Of a stretch of DNA of 64,000 bases, positions 48,476-57,248 are shown one piece after another. Origin of the DNA: Fictibacillus sp. b24 (lineage in GTDB: Bacteria; Bacillota; Bacilli; Bacillales; Fictibacillaceae); the NCBI RefSeq assembly GCF_030348825.1, contig NZ_JAUCES010000005.1, positions 3,782,001 to 3,846,000 of the forward strand. The letters run 5' to 3'. Numbering within the stretch: position 1 is the first letter of the stretch; the number at the start of each line of letters is the position of its first letter. Position numbers and translations under genes: made by a program. Under the pieces are notes generated by a model. That model was not told the origin of the DNA. It did no database searches and worked only from the letters and a program-made list of their open reading frames with translations.

Positions 48476-49216
48476 TTGAAGCTTCTTTTTGCATACTTTA
48501 CCGATATTCACGGAAATATAGATGCCTTACAAGCGGTGGTTGATGATGCTATTAAAATTGGTGCAAGACGCTTTATTTGTGGAGGCGATATGATAGGAAT
48601 TGGACCTTTTACGAACGAGGTGTTAGAGCTTTTGTTTAACCTTCCCTCTGTTGATATGGTTACAGGTAATCATGACGAGGCGGTTCTTTCATTGAAGTTT
48701 GGTCTTCCTTATCCAGAAAGCCATTTCCATGCTAAGAAACATCATCAGTGGATTGCAAATCATCTTGAAGATAGATATGCTAACAAACTGCACAAACTTC
48801 CTCGTGAACTGAAGTTTGAGCAGGAGAATATTCGGTTTCTTATTACCCATTATCCTTTTAAAAGTGGAAAAAAGGAATCTCCCATTTCCGAAGATCCCTT
48901 TATGCCAATTATTAGCCAACCCGATACTAAATCTATGCATGCTCTTTTTGGGCACTCGCTTCCCTATGACTTTATAGGATTTGGGCACCATCATATCGTT
49001 CATGATTTTAAAATTGATCAAACACATTTTGTGAATCCTGGGGCTTTAGGATGTAATGCGCAGGCTGAAGCTCGTTATGCGCTTGTTTATGCAGCTGGTG
49101 ATACCCTTTATATTGAGTATAAATCTGTACCTTACAATCGTACAAACCTGCTTATAGCATATCGCTCGCTACAAGTGCCCGATGGCCCGTTTTTAATAAA
49201 AGCTTTTCATAGTTAG
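48476..49216 (+). CDS. Metallophosphoesterase (TTG start)
   Basis: 246 residues with calcineurin-like metal motifs in order: TDIHGN, CGGDMIG, TGNHD and GHHH(I). It should hydrolyse a phosphoester; no specific substrate. AAAGGTGGG fits the TTG at 48476. It is convergent with the DUF899 gene, sharing the last bases (stop codons overlap). Confidence 0.85.
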   Translation: MKLLFAYFTDIHGNIDALQAVVDDAIKIGARRFICGGDMIGIGPFTNEVLELLFNLPSVDMVTGNHDEAVLSLKFGLPYPESHFHAKKHHQWIANHLEDRYANKLHKLPRELKFEQENIRFLITHYPFKSGKKESPISEDPFMPIISQPDTKSMHALFGHSLPYDFIGFGHHHIVHDFKIDQTHFVNPGALGCNAQAEARYALVYAAGDTLYIEYKSVPYNRTNLLIAYRSLQVPDGPFLIKAFHS

Positions 49217-49785
49217 AGATCTTTTACCGGCTTATATCCTTCTGAACCCGAAGGAAGAAGTTCGATTAGCGGCCACACTGAACAAAAATCGTCTCCTGGA
49301 CCAAAAATACTTTTTGCCACATGATAGATGTTATTCTGACTATCTTTTCTAAATGTTGAAACGCCAGGGTACTTTACTCCATCTTTCTCAAATCCTAAAT
49401 CTTTTTTGAACGTATTCTCTTTTGTTGAAATCATAGGGAATGTCCATCCTCGCTCCATAGCAACACGAGTTTGCACTTCCGGAACGTCTGGAGAAGAGAG
49501 ATAGAATGGGGCTTTTCGCTTAATGTGATGGTATACACCGCTAAAACCATCTGCCCACATCGTACAATAAGAACAGCTCTGTCCCATGTTATGAATAATC
49601 ATTAATTCGTCACTTTCCCCAAACAAGTCCAGCAGCGTTACGGTTGAGTTGTTTGAATTCAAGAAATGATAATTTTCCACCTGCTGTTGAGGTACGGTTT
49701 TCTTTAGCTCTATCAGTTTAGCCTTTTTCTCAAAAATTTCTTTTTCTAGTAACTCAATCTCTTTTTCCGTTTCGTAAACAATCAT
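49213..49785 (-). CDS. DUF899/thioredoxin-like family protein
   Basis: 190 residues: N-terminal coiled coil, then a thioredoxin-like fold with CSYCTMWADGF in the redox-motif position. The family is annotated as DUF899; biochemical role unknown. GGGTGA precedes the ATG. Its stop overlaps that of the phosphoesterase gene. Confidence 0.78.
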   Translation of the reverse strand: MIVYETEKEIELLEKEIFEKKAKLIELKKTVPQQQVENYHFLNSNNSTVTLLDLFGESDELMIIHNMGQSCSYCTMWADGFSGVYHHIKRKAPFYLSSPDVPEVQTRVAMERGWTFPMISTKENTFKKDLGFEKDGVKYPGVSTFRKDSQNNIYHVAKSIFGPGDDFCSVWPLIELLPSGSEGYKPVKDL

Positions 49786-49854
49786 TTTTCACCCTCCCCA
49801 AATAATTCTTCTACCTTCCAATTCTATATTTCTATCCAGAACCCTTTTCATAAT

Positions 49855-49884
49855 AAAAACCCTCATTTTAGCGAATCGAGGGTT
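49855..49884 (-). terminator. Terminator of the second VOC gene
   Basis: AACCCTC/GAGGGTT stem then TTTATT on the minus strand, overlapping the gene end. Confidence 0.8.
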
Positions 49885-50224
49885 TAGTAGTACATATAAA
49901 TTCTATTTCTTCATCATCCGGACCTTCATAAAAAACCGTACTCCATCCGTTCGGAAGTTCATAAGGTCCTTCTATTGGCGTTACTCCTGCTTGTTTCAGC
50001 TCATTGATTTTTTCTGTTACAGAGGTAACGCTAAATGCGATATGCGTTGCAGCATGATCAAACGCTGCATGTATGAGTTCAATCTGAAATCCTTCTCCTT
50101 TTAAAAAGAGCAGCTCCGTATCATTCCAGGTCAGCTTTTCTTTTGCTGTAACGGGTAAGATCAACTCATAAAATTCACTAGACCGCTTCATGTCACTTAC
50201 GTATATTCCCACATGATGCAACAT
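49868..50224 (-). CDS. VOC family protein (glyoxalase-like)
   Basis: 118 residues, MLHHVGIYVSDMKRSSEFYE and HIAFSVTSVTEKINELKQAG with FYEGPDDEEIEF; a complete VOC domain with possible His/Glu metal ligands. Likely a lactoylglutathione-lyase-like enzyme or antibiotic-binding relative. It follows the QueA-like gene closely and may be co-transcribed with SDR and QueA-like genes. Confidence 0.82.
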   Translation of the reverse strand: MLHHVGIYVSDMKRSSEFYELILPVTAKEKLTWNDTELLFLKGEGFQIELIHAAFDHAATHIAFSVTSVTEKINELKQAGVTPIEGPYELPNGWSTVFYEGPDDEEIEFICTTKPSIR

Positions 50225-50233
50225 AACAAGTTC

Positions 50234-51259
50234 CTACAAAATGAGATTCATATCGCCAAACTCGTGCCAGAGATAGCGTTGATGAATGGCATCGGTATAA
50301 GCGCTATACAGTTTTTCACGATCCACAAATGCCGACAGCAGCTGAAGATGACTCGCTTCTGGTTCATGCATGCCAGTAATCAAGCCATCACACACTTGTA
50401 GTTTCGTGTTTTCAGTAATATATAGGTTGGTCCAACCACTTGCTGCCTGCAGCATTCCTTTTTCAATAGCGACGGTTTCTAAAGTCCTTACGACCGTTGT
50501 GCCTACTGCGATGATCCTGCCACCTGCATTCTTCGTTTCTAGAATAAGCTCAGCTGTTTCTTTTGGCACTTCATAGTTTTCAAAGTTCTTATCAGGTCCT
50601 TTATGCCACTTGTCATCTAGCAGGTAACTAAGTCCCGTGTGAAGCGTAATGTATGCAATCTTCACTCCCTTTTTCTGCAGACGGAACAGAAGCTCCCAGC
50701 TAAATGCGCGACCAGCAGAAGGCATCTCCACTGAACCTGGTATTGTGGCAAAAACCGTTTGATAGTAATCTAGATTCCAAGGTTCCTGAATGTACTCGTA
50801 TCTTACCGGCTCTCCTAAATCATATATCTGGTCAAAAAGTGAGGAGCAGCATAGATTAAAGGCTAGTGAAACAAAAGGTGTATCATCGGACTGCTCAATA
50901 ATAGTCGCTGTTAGAGTCGGCGAAAAGCGAATCACGTCATCCTTCTTTACGTTTCCGCTTACCGGGAGCGCTTCCCATATGGATTCATTTTTCCTGTGAG
51001 CAAGTCTAATCTCGACCTCTGTTCCGTCCAGTTCTTTCTTACTTTTTAAAACCGCTGGAACGGTGCGGCTTGCATTAAGGACAAGCAGGTCCCCTTTCTT
51101 CAAAAAACGATCCAACTGATAAAACTGCGTGTGATTGGTTTGGCCTGTTGTTTTGTTGAGCACCATCATTTTCACATAATCTCTGCGTAACCCACGTCTT
51201 TCTGGCGGCTGCTTTGCATTTAGTTCATCAGGAAGTTCAAACTTCATGGCAGATTGCAT
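50234..51259 (-). CDS. Divergent QueA-like SAM-dependent ribosyltransferase-isomerase family protein
   Basis: 341 residues, clearly of the QueA family by FELPDELNAKQPPERR at the N-terminus, LLVLNASRTVPAVL, YITLHTGLSYL and GTTVVRTLE. Queuosine-pathway QueA normally has TAGLHF and a GTFRPV/HxMHxE region; here they read SAGRAF and lack that His-Glu motif. It also lies outside the usual ruvB-queA-tgt context. It overlaps the SDR stop by one base (TAATG), so a different substrate coupled to an SDR is plausible. Confidence 0.8.
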   Translation of the reverse strand: MQSAMKFELPDELNAKQPPERRGLRRDYVKMMVLNKTTGQTNHTQFYQLDRFLKKGDLLVLNASRTVPAVLKSKKELDGTEVEIRLAHRKNESIWEALPVSGNVKKDDVIRFSPTLTATIIEQSDDTPFVSLAFNLCCSSLFDQIYDLGEPVRYEYIQEPWNLDYYQTVFATIPGSVEMPSAGRAFSWELLFRLQKKGVKIAYITLHTGLSYLLDDKWHKGPDKNFENYEVPKETAELILETKNAGGRIIAVGTTVVRTLETVAIEKGMLQAASGWTNLYITENTKLQVCDGLITGMHEPEASHLQLLSAFVDREKLYSAYTDAIHQRYLWHEFGDMNLIL

Positions 51260-51984
51260 TAGAATTCACTCCCCTCTAATTGAAAGGACTGTGCCTCAAA
51301 ACGCTTCCCTGTAATATGAGATGATGCGTCTGATGCTAAGTAGCCAAATACTGCTGTAATCTCTTCTGGCTTTGCAAGCTCGTAATCGCAGTCTGGTACA
51401 GCAAGCCTATGCATATCAGTATCCATTTCTCCAGGATCGACCATATTGACACGAACGCCTGACTCACCCACTTCGTCTGCCCACGTTTCTGTTAGTCCTT
51501 CAAGTGCAAATTTTGAGATGCCGTAAGCACCCCACCCCGCATATCCTGTAGCCCCAGCTTCTGAGGTGATATTGATGATGCTGCCTTTCTGTTTTTGAAG
51601 CATGATTGGAAGCACTCTTCTTGTCACGAGAAACGGCCCGATCGTGTTTACGCGGAGAACTTCTTCAAAGTCCTGCTCTGGATAATCGAGTAAGTAAGGC
51701 ATAGGGCTAGGTCCTAGAATTGAAGCATTATTGATCAAAACATCTATTTTGCCAAAATACTCTTCTGTCAGTGCAACAAACCGCTCTACATCTTTTGCTT
51801 TAGACATATCTGCTCGTATTGCTAATACATCCGCCCCCAGCTTCTCCGCTTCTTTTTTTATTTTACCGATGGCCTCTTCATTTCTTGAACAAATCGCTAA
51901 GTTATATCCTTCACGTGCAAAATAGTGTGTAAGGGCTTTCCCTAAACCTTTTGATGCTCCTGTAATCATTGCTACTTTTTTCAT
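51259..51984 (-). CDS. Short-chain dehydrogenase/reductase (SDR)
   Basis: 241 residues with the classical SDR signature: TGASKGLG NAD(P) loop, NNAS, the Ser-Tyr-Lys triad in INITSEAG...YGISK. Substrate unknown. It is translationally coupled to the QueA-like gene, which suggests a joint pathway. Confidence 0.9.
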   Translation of the reverse strand: MKKVAMITGASKGLGKALTHYFAREGYNLAICSRNEEAIGKIKKEAEKLGADVLAIRADMSKAKDVERFVALTEEYFGKIDVLINNASILGPSPMPYLLDYPEQDFEEVLRVNTIGPFLVTRRVLPIMLQKQKGSIINITSEAGATGYAGWGAYGISKFALEGLTETWADEVGESGVRVNMVDPGEMDTDMHRLAVPDCDYELAKPEEITAVFGYLASDASSHITGKRFEAQSFQLEGSEF

Positions 51985-52128
51985 GTTTGTTCCTCCTCGA
52001 AATCATCCATTATTCTTTATCATATACTTTTTATACATTTTTGTTTACTAAGTATCTTAATTATAGTTTCAAGAAATTTGTTTAGTCAATCTCTTTGTTT
52101 CACAAATTTTTCGACAAATTTCCCGGAA

Positions 52129-52160
52129 AATAAAAAACCTCTGCCTCAGCAAAGGTTTAC
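52129..52160 (-). terminator. Terminator of uvsE
   Basis: AACCT-TTGC/GCAG-AGGTT hairpin followed by TTTTTTA on the minus strand. Confidence 0.8.
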
Positions 52161-53122
52161 TTTAGTCGAAACGACGCTCCATCTATTATTTCGACATCTG
52201 ATCTTTTCTTTATTTCTCTCATGAGTTGAAAAAGAGCTAAATCCTTTTTCTTTGATTCGATCATGCAGTGCATCTCGTCAACACTGCCTTTTACTTCTTT
52301 TAAAAAATCAAAGAACATTTCCACATCCACAAAGTCTGCGTGATTTCTAAATTGTTTCTCATTCTTTGGACTGGATATATGCATCTTTAACGAAAGTGGT
52401 GAACGTTTCCATGTATCCACTACACGAGGCCAGTGCTGTACCCAGTTTTCATCCTGATGAAAAGCCAAATGATGATGGTAATCAAATACAAGTGGAATTT
52501 GGAGCTTTTCACAAAGATATAGAGCGTCAGCCATTGAAAAAGACGTATCATCATTCTCAAGCATGATCATTTTTTGAATGGGTAAAGGGACACTTCCCCA
52601 ATTCTGCACAAACCTTTCAAGGGCTACATCTGTTTCCTTATAATTTCCGCCAACGTGCATCACGCATCGATGTTCTGTGTCGATGCCCATATTTTTTAAT
52701 AGTTTATAGTGAAGCTGCAAAGTTTTGAGCGAGTTTTTTAGAACCTCTTTTTTCGGAGAATTGATCAGTACGAAATGGTCGGGATGAAAATCCAGTCTCA
52801 TGTTATGCTGTTTTGCGTACTTTCCCATTTCATGAAGTGCATCCGTTAAAGGACTAATATAATCCCAATCCAGCAGTTCACTATGATTCGCCAGTGGAAT
52901 GATGCGGGATGTCATGCGGTAAAAGGTAACATCATTTGCCACTGCATGCTTTAAAACCCTGATTGTATTGGTTATATTGGCAAGCGATATGCGCTCTAGT
53001 TTTCTTAAACCCGCCTCTCTATTTTGAAGCTGGCTGAATTGTTTATACGTCATCGTTTTTGATGGAGAAGCATTTTGCAGTTCCATACTCATCGCTACAA
53101 ATCCAAGTTTAATAATGGTCAT
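52157..53122 (-). CDS. uvsE: UV DNA-damage endonuclease UvsE
   Basis: A 321-residue TIM-barrel endonuclease of the UVDE family, which nicks DNA 5' of photoproducts. Conserved segments: KLGFVAMSM, YRMTSRIIPLANH, LDFHPDHFV, LENDD and FDYHHHL, with metal-ligand His/Asp/Glu. B. subtilis YwjD is the counterpart (spore UV resistance). GAGGTG lies before the ATG. It is a single gene. Confidence 0.92.
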   Translation of the reverse strand: MTIIKLGFVAMSMELQNASPSKTMTYKQFSQLQNREAGLRKLERISLANITNTIRVLKHAVANDVTFYRMTSRIIPLANHSELLDWDYISPLTDALHEMGKYAKQHNMRLDFHPDHFVLINSPKKEVLKNSLKTLQLHYKLLKNMGIDTEHRCVMHVGGNYKETDVALERFVQNWGSVPLPIQKMIMLENDDTSFSMADALYLCEKLQIPLVFDYHHHLAFHQDENWVQHWPRVVDTWKRSPLSLKMHISSPKNEKQFRNHADFVDVEMFFDFLKEVKGSVDEMHCMIESKKKDLALFQLMREIKKRSDVEIIDGASFRLK

Positions 53123-53197
53123 CTGTTACACCTCTTTTTCATCGTTAACAGTATGACCCTTTTGAGGTGGAATCTAACCAAACCAGACCAATAAAAA

Positions 53198-53233
53198 ACC
53201 ACCTAAATGCCATGTTTCAGCACTTTAGGTGGT
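53198..53233 (-). terminator. Terminator of the RND pump gene
   Basis: CCACCTAAA/TTTAGGTGG stem followed by TTTTTTA on the minus strand. Confidence 0.85.
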
Positions 53234-53248
53234 CTCATTGTAAACTTA

Positions 53249-56200
53249 TTAAGCTGCTTTCTCAGCCTGCTTTCTCTTTTTACGTCTAAATAGATTTCCA
53301 ATGTTAGCTAGCATTTCATAGATTACAGGCACAACAACGAGTGTTAGAAGTGTCGATACCGACAAACCGCCGATAACCACGATCGCCAAGCTCTTTGATA
53401 CAAGACTGCCGCTTTCTTCGCCAAACATCAATGGAAGCATCGCACAAATCGTTGCAACTGCTGTCATCAATATAGGACGCAAGCGGGTTGATCCCGCTTC
53501 TAAAATGGATTCTCTCACACTTAATCCTTTTTCACGCTGCTGCTGAACGCGGTCAATGAACACGATCGCATTTGTTACAACGATACCGATCAGCATTAGA
53601 GCACCAATCAGAGAGGAGATGTCGACTGGAATACGTGTAATAACAAGTGCTAAAACGGCACCAACTGCCGCGAATGGTAGCGAGAAAAGGATCGCAAACG
53701 GTGCGCGTGCCTGGCCGAATGTGATAACCATGATTAAGTAAACGATCAGAATAGCAGCACCCATCGTTAAGAATAGGTCCATAAACTGTTCATTCATCTC
53801 TTCACCCACTCCGCCTAATGCAACTGAAACACCCGCTGGTTTTTCAAGTTCCTTTAGAATAGCGGCAACATCCGCATTTACTTTCTTAACGTTTTTATCA
53901 GTGATGATTCCTGTAACTTGCAAATATTCTTTACTGTCTTTACGGAAAATTTGTGATTTTGCAGGTCGAAGCTCTAAATCTGCTACATCTTTTAATAGCA
54001 AAGGTCCTTTTACAGGTGATAGAATTGTCGTTTTCAATAAATCGTCCCGATTAGTCACGCTGCTTAAATCGTAACTCATCATTACGGGAAGTTTGATATC
54101 ATCGATTGTGATCTGTCCAACTGGACTCTTTCCTGTTAATCCTCTAACTTGCTGTGCGACTTCAGCTGGTGTTAAGCCTGCTGCCTGTGCTTTACTTTGA
54201 TCAACATTTAAAATCCACTCATTCTTCAGATCTTCATTGTTAGATTGAACATTTTCAAGACCTTTTACGTTCTTAAGTTCTGCCGTAAGCTTTTCAGCCA
54301 TTGGAGCAAGATCTGCTTGTTTTTCAGCTGTGATGTTCAAGCTAATGGCATCTGAGCTTCCACCCATCATGCTTGCCATACCCGCTGAAATGGTAGCTGG
54401 TGCATATTCTTTCTCTAATGCTTTAATTTCTTCTACAAACTTTTCGGTGTCTGCCCCTTTTTTCATCTTGGCAACAAGTCTTGCAATATTGTTCCCTTGA
54501 GCCGCTCCCCATTGTGCCATTTCACTTGAAACCCCAACTTGAGAGTAGCTTGCTGTCACATCATCAGAGTTATTGATATATTCTTCCAGTTTATATGTGC
54601 CCGATTTTACAGTATCGAGCGACGTGTCTTCAGGATATTCAATGCTTACGTTCACCATACTCTCATCAGCAGATGCCATTGATCCTGCAGGCATTACTAC
54701 ATAAAGTGCAATAGATCCTGCGAAAAGCAGAACACAAATCCCGCTTACGATCCATTTATGGTTCAATGACCAATTCAAGATATTAAGGTAGCGTCTTGGT
54801 GGTTTTGGCGTATGCTCTTTTACATTTTTAAGCATTTTGTAGCTCATTAAAGGAACAACTGTCAGGGCTACGAGTAACGATGCTAGAAGTGAATATACCA
54901 TCGTTAGTGCAAAAGGCAGGAAGAATACGCCAAGTGCTCCTTCAACAAGTCCAACTGGTAAAAATACAGCGATCGTTGTAATTGTCGAGGAAGTGATTGC
55001 TTTTGCCACTTCTCTCACCGAATCTACTATTAGTTCTTTCGATCGCTCACCCGTTTGTAAGCGCCGGAAAATATTCTCGATAACTACGATACTATCATCT
55101 ACTAATCTTCCAACTGCAACCGCTAGACCACCAAGCGTTAATATGTTCAGAGTGATGCCTGATTGGTGCAGCAAAAAGAGCGTTAGACAAATAGAAAGCG
55201 GAATACTAATAACGGCAATGACCGTTGATTTAAAGTGTCGAAGGAAAAGCAAGATAACTATGGATGCAAACAGTGCTCCTAATGCAACTTCTTTCGCCAT
55301 GCTCATTACAGAATCATATACGGAATCTGATGTTGCGTAAAAAACATTCAGTTTGAACGAATCACCGTACTGCTTATTGATTTCTTCCATCTTATCCCGT
55401 ACATCATCGCCGATTTGAACAGCGTTTGCGCTTGCTTCTTTCGTAACAGACATATACATAGCGTCTTTTCCATCAACATGTGTAAAGGACTCTAAGCGTT
55501 GTTCATCCTTTAGTTCTGCTACATCTTTCAATAAAACACCTGGAGCAACAGCGATGTTTTTCCATGCTTCCAAGTCTTTCATCTCACCCACTACTCGGAG
55601 CGTGTTTGTTTTGTTTTCAAGGGTCACATCTCCAGCTGGAAGTGAAACATCTTTTCCTTGAAGTGCAGCCAAGATCTGCGGCGCTGCTACTTTTTTCTCA
55701 AGAAGCTTAGTGCTGTCGAGCTGCAAGGTTATTTCACGAGTAGCTTTTCCGTATAACGCTACATCGGAAACACCTTCAACACTTTCAAGCTGTGGAATGA
55801 CTTCTTCTTCAATCAGCTTATAATCTTGGGTTGTAAATGCTCCATCTTTATTAAGTGTTAAATCCATAATCGGAATCATGGACGTATTTAACTGAATAAC
55901 ATAAGGTTTGTTAACCCCTTCTGGAAGTGGGAAGTTGTTTGTCTTTCGTTCTACCTCTCTAGCTGCTTCTTTCATATCCGAATTCATATCAAACGTTAGA
56001 TCGATCTTTGAAATTCCTTGCCCAGAAACAGATGTAACCGTATCAACACCTTTTATGTTACGAAGGTCTTGTTCCATCGGTTCTGTAATGGTGTCAGTCA
56101 TCGTTTCTGAATCCATTCCATCTGCTAAGGTTGTGACCGTAACCATCGGATTATCAATGCTCGGCAAAAACTCCATCGGTAAGCGCTGTCCTGCATAAAC

Positions 56201-56278
56201 CCCTAATGCAGAAATCAACAAACACATAATCACGATGGCCGAGCGATTTTTTAAAGAAAACCAGGTCAGTTTCAACAT
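53249..56278 (-). CDS. RND-family efflux transporter (SwrC/YerP-like)
   Basis: A 1009-residue RND transporter with an N-terminal membrane helix, two large extracytoplasmic porter domains and twelve helices in total; DDSIVVIEN in TM4 holds the proton-relay Asp pair. In Bacillus SwrC exports surfactin-type lipopeptides and related hydrophobic compounds. The frame stays open upstream through a palindromic repeat, but GGAGG before the ATG at 56278 (MLKLTWFSLKNRSA) marks the true start. It is a single gene. Confidence 0.9.
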   Translation of the reverse strand: MLKLTWFSLKNRSAIVIMCLLISALGVYAGQRLPMEFLPSIDNPMVTVTTLADGMDSETMTDTITEPMEQDLRNIKGVDTVTSVSGQGISKIDLTFDMNSDMKEAAREVERKTNNFPLPEGVNKPYVIQLNTSMIPIMDLTLNKDGAFTTQDYKLIEEEVIPQLESVEGVSDVALYGKATREITLQLDSTKLLEKKVAAPQILAALQGKDVSLPAGDVTLENKTNTLRVVGEMKDLEAWKNIAVAPGVLLKDVAELKDEQRLESFTHVDGKDAMYMSVTKEASANAVQIGDDVRDKMEEINKQYGDSFKLNVFYATSDSVYDSVMSMAKEVALGALFASIVILLFLRHFKSTVIAVISIPLSICLTLFLLHQSGITLNILTLGGLAVAVGRLVDDSIVVIENIFRRLQTGERSKELIVDSVREVAKAITSSTITTIAVFLPVGLVEGALGVFFLPFALTMVYSLLASLLVALTVVPLMSYKMLKNVKEHTPKPPRRYLNILNWSLNHKWIVSGICVLLFAGSIALYVVMPAGSMASADESMVNVSIEYPEDTSLDTVKSGTYKLEEYINNSDDVTASYSQVGVSSEMAQWGAAQGNNIARLVAKMKKGADTEKFVEEIKALEKEYAPATISAGMASMMGGSSDAISLNITAEKQADLAPMAEKLTAELKNVKGLENVQSNNEDLKNEWILNVDQSKAQAAGLTPAEVAQQVRGLTGKSPVGQITIDDIKLPVMMSYDLSSVTNRDDLLKTTILSPVKGPLLLKDVADLELRPAKSQIFRKDSKEYLQVTGIITDKNVKKVNADVAAILKELEKPAGVSVALGGVGEEMNEQFMDLFLTMGAAILIVYLIMVITFGQARAPFAILFSLPFAAVGAVLALVITRIPVDISSLIGALMLIGIVVTNAIVFIDRVQQQREKGLSVRESILEAGSTRLRPILMTAVATICAMLPLMFGEESGSLVSKSLAIVVIGGLSVSTLLTLVVVPVIYEMLANIGNLFRRKKRKQAEKAA

Positions 56279-56471
56279 TTCCCTTCCTCCATCCCCTGCT
56301 GCCTTTATTAGTAAATAAGGCCTGCTTTTAATACAATACTTGGTTATTGTAGTATGGTACAAAAGGAAAAACAAGTAACATTTTAAAATATTTACCAAAT
56401 ATACAAAATTAGAAGATTTCCTACAAAAAACTGCCCTCAACGTCGAGGACAGTTCATAAAATCTATTTAAG

Positions 56472-56603
56472 CTGGTTGATTTCCGTTCCAGGTGCTTCGC
56501 TTTCCGCGGGGCAGGCGGTGAGCCACATTTGGACGCTTCACTCTTAAGTGTCTCACCTGCCCGCCTGTCCCGCAGGAGTCTCTCACCTTCCACTCCAATC
56601 ACC
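56472..56603 (+). repeat. Dispersed palindromic element, copy 6 (subfamily B)
   Basis: GGTTGATT/AATCACC outer arms; CGCGGGGCAGGCGGTGAG with CTCACCTGCCCGCCTGTCCC; inner ACATTTGG...AAGTGTC, distinct from copies 1-4. It lies in the 400-bp gap upstream of the RND gene; the rest shows only promoter-region sequence. Confidence 0.85.
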
Positions 56604-56675
56604 CTATCAAGGATGAGTATGAATACAATTAGCATTGAGCTACAATCTTTTAGTTAAGGGCTTCAGACACTGAAT

Positions 56676-57134
56676 TTACGGCAGATATCTCTTAGCTCCC
56701 ATATAATTATCTTTCCAATATTTCGTGTTAAGAGACTGAACCCGGACACCTTTAGAAGTGGCCGCAATAAACTCTTTATTCCCCATATAGATTCCTACAA
56801 ATGAAACACTTTTTCCATTCGTTTTAAAGAAAACGAGATCACCTAGTTTTTCTTTTCCTTTTGCAACGGCTTTTCCGCCTTTGTATTGTTCAGCTGACGT
56901 TCGCGGCAAGTTCTTGTTAACCACAGTTGTTTTGTATATATATTTTGTAAAACCTGAGGCATCAAACCCTTTAGGTGTTGTTCCTCCCCATTTAAATGGA
57001 GTGCCTTTATAGAGTTTGGCTGTCTCTGTTACTTCTTGGTCATAGGATGGAGATGCTTTAGCTGCTGATACACCGCCTAAGATCAACATGGCTGCGAGCC
57101 CTAATGAAACAAATGCTACTAGAATACGTTTCAT
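56676..57134 (-). CDS. Secreted NlpC/P60-like protein with inactivated catalytic triad
   Basis: 152 residues with a signal peptide (1-27, ASA-like site AKAS) and an NlpC/P60 fold: YKGTPFKWGG, LPRTSAEQYKGG, LGDLVFF, VGIYMGNKEFI. The catalytic Cys of the FDCSGF motif is Ala59 (FDASGF), the catalytic His of SHVGIY is Phe112, and the third residue (FIHA) is Ala124. A cell-wall hydrolase activity is therefore unlikely; it may bind wall fragments or regulate other hydrolases. AGAGGATG suits the ATG at 57134. Confidence 0.85.
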   Translation of the reverse strand: MKRILVAFVSLGLAAMLILGGVSAAKASPSYDQEVTETAKLYKGTPFKWGGTTPKGFDASGFTKYIYKTTVVNKNLPRTSAEQYKGGKAVAKGKEKLGDLVFFKTNGKSVSFVGIYMGNKEFIAATSKGVRVQSLNTKYWKDNYMGAKRYLP

Positions 57135-57209
57135 GTTTAACATCCTCTCTTATATTAGCTCTTTCACTTCATTAGTCGATGGGCTGAGACGCAAAGTTAC
57201 TATCTTTCC

Positions 57210-57241
57210 AAAAGAAAAAGACTGCAAATTGCAGCCTTTTT
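57210..57241 (-). terminator. Terminator of sigX-rsiX
   Basis: AAGGCTGCA/TGCAGTCTTT-type hairpin with flanking T-run on the minus strand. Confidence 0.75.
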
Positions 57242-57248
57242 CGACAAT

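Noticed and set aside
56279-56635. N-terminal extension of the RND transporter
   Set aside because: The open frame crosses a palindromic repeat and gives unrelated sequence; a good ribosome-binding site sits at the ATG at 56278.
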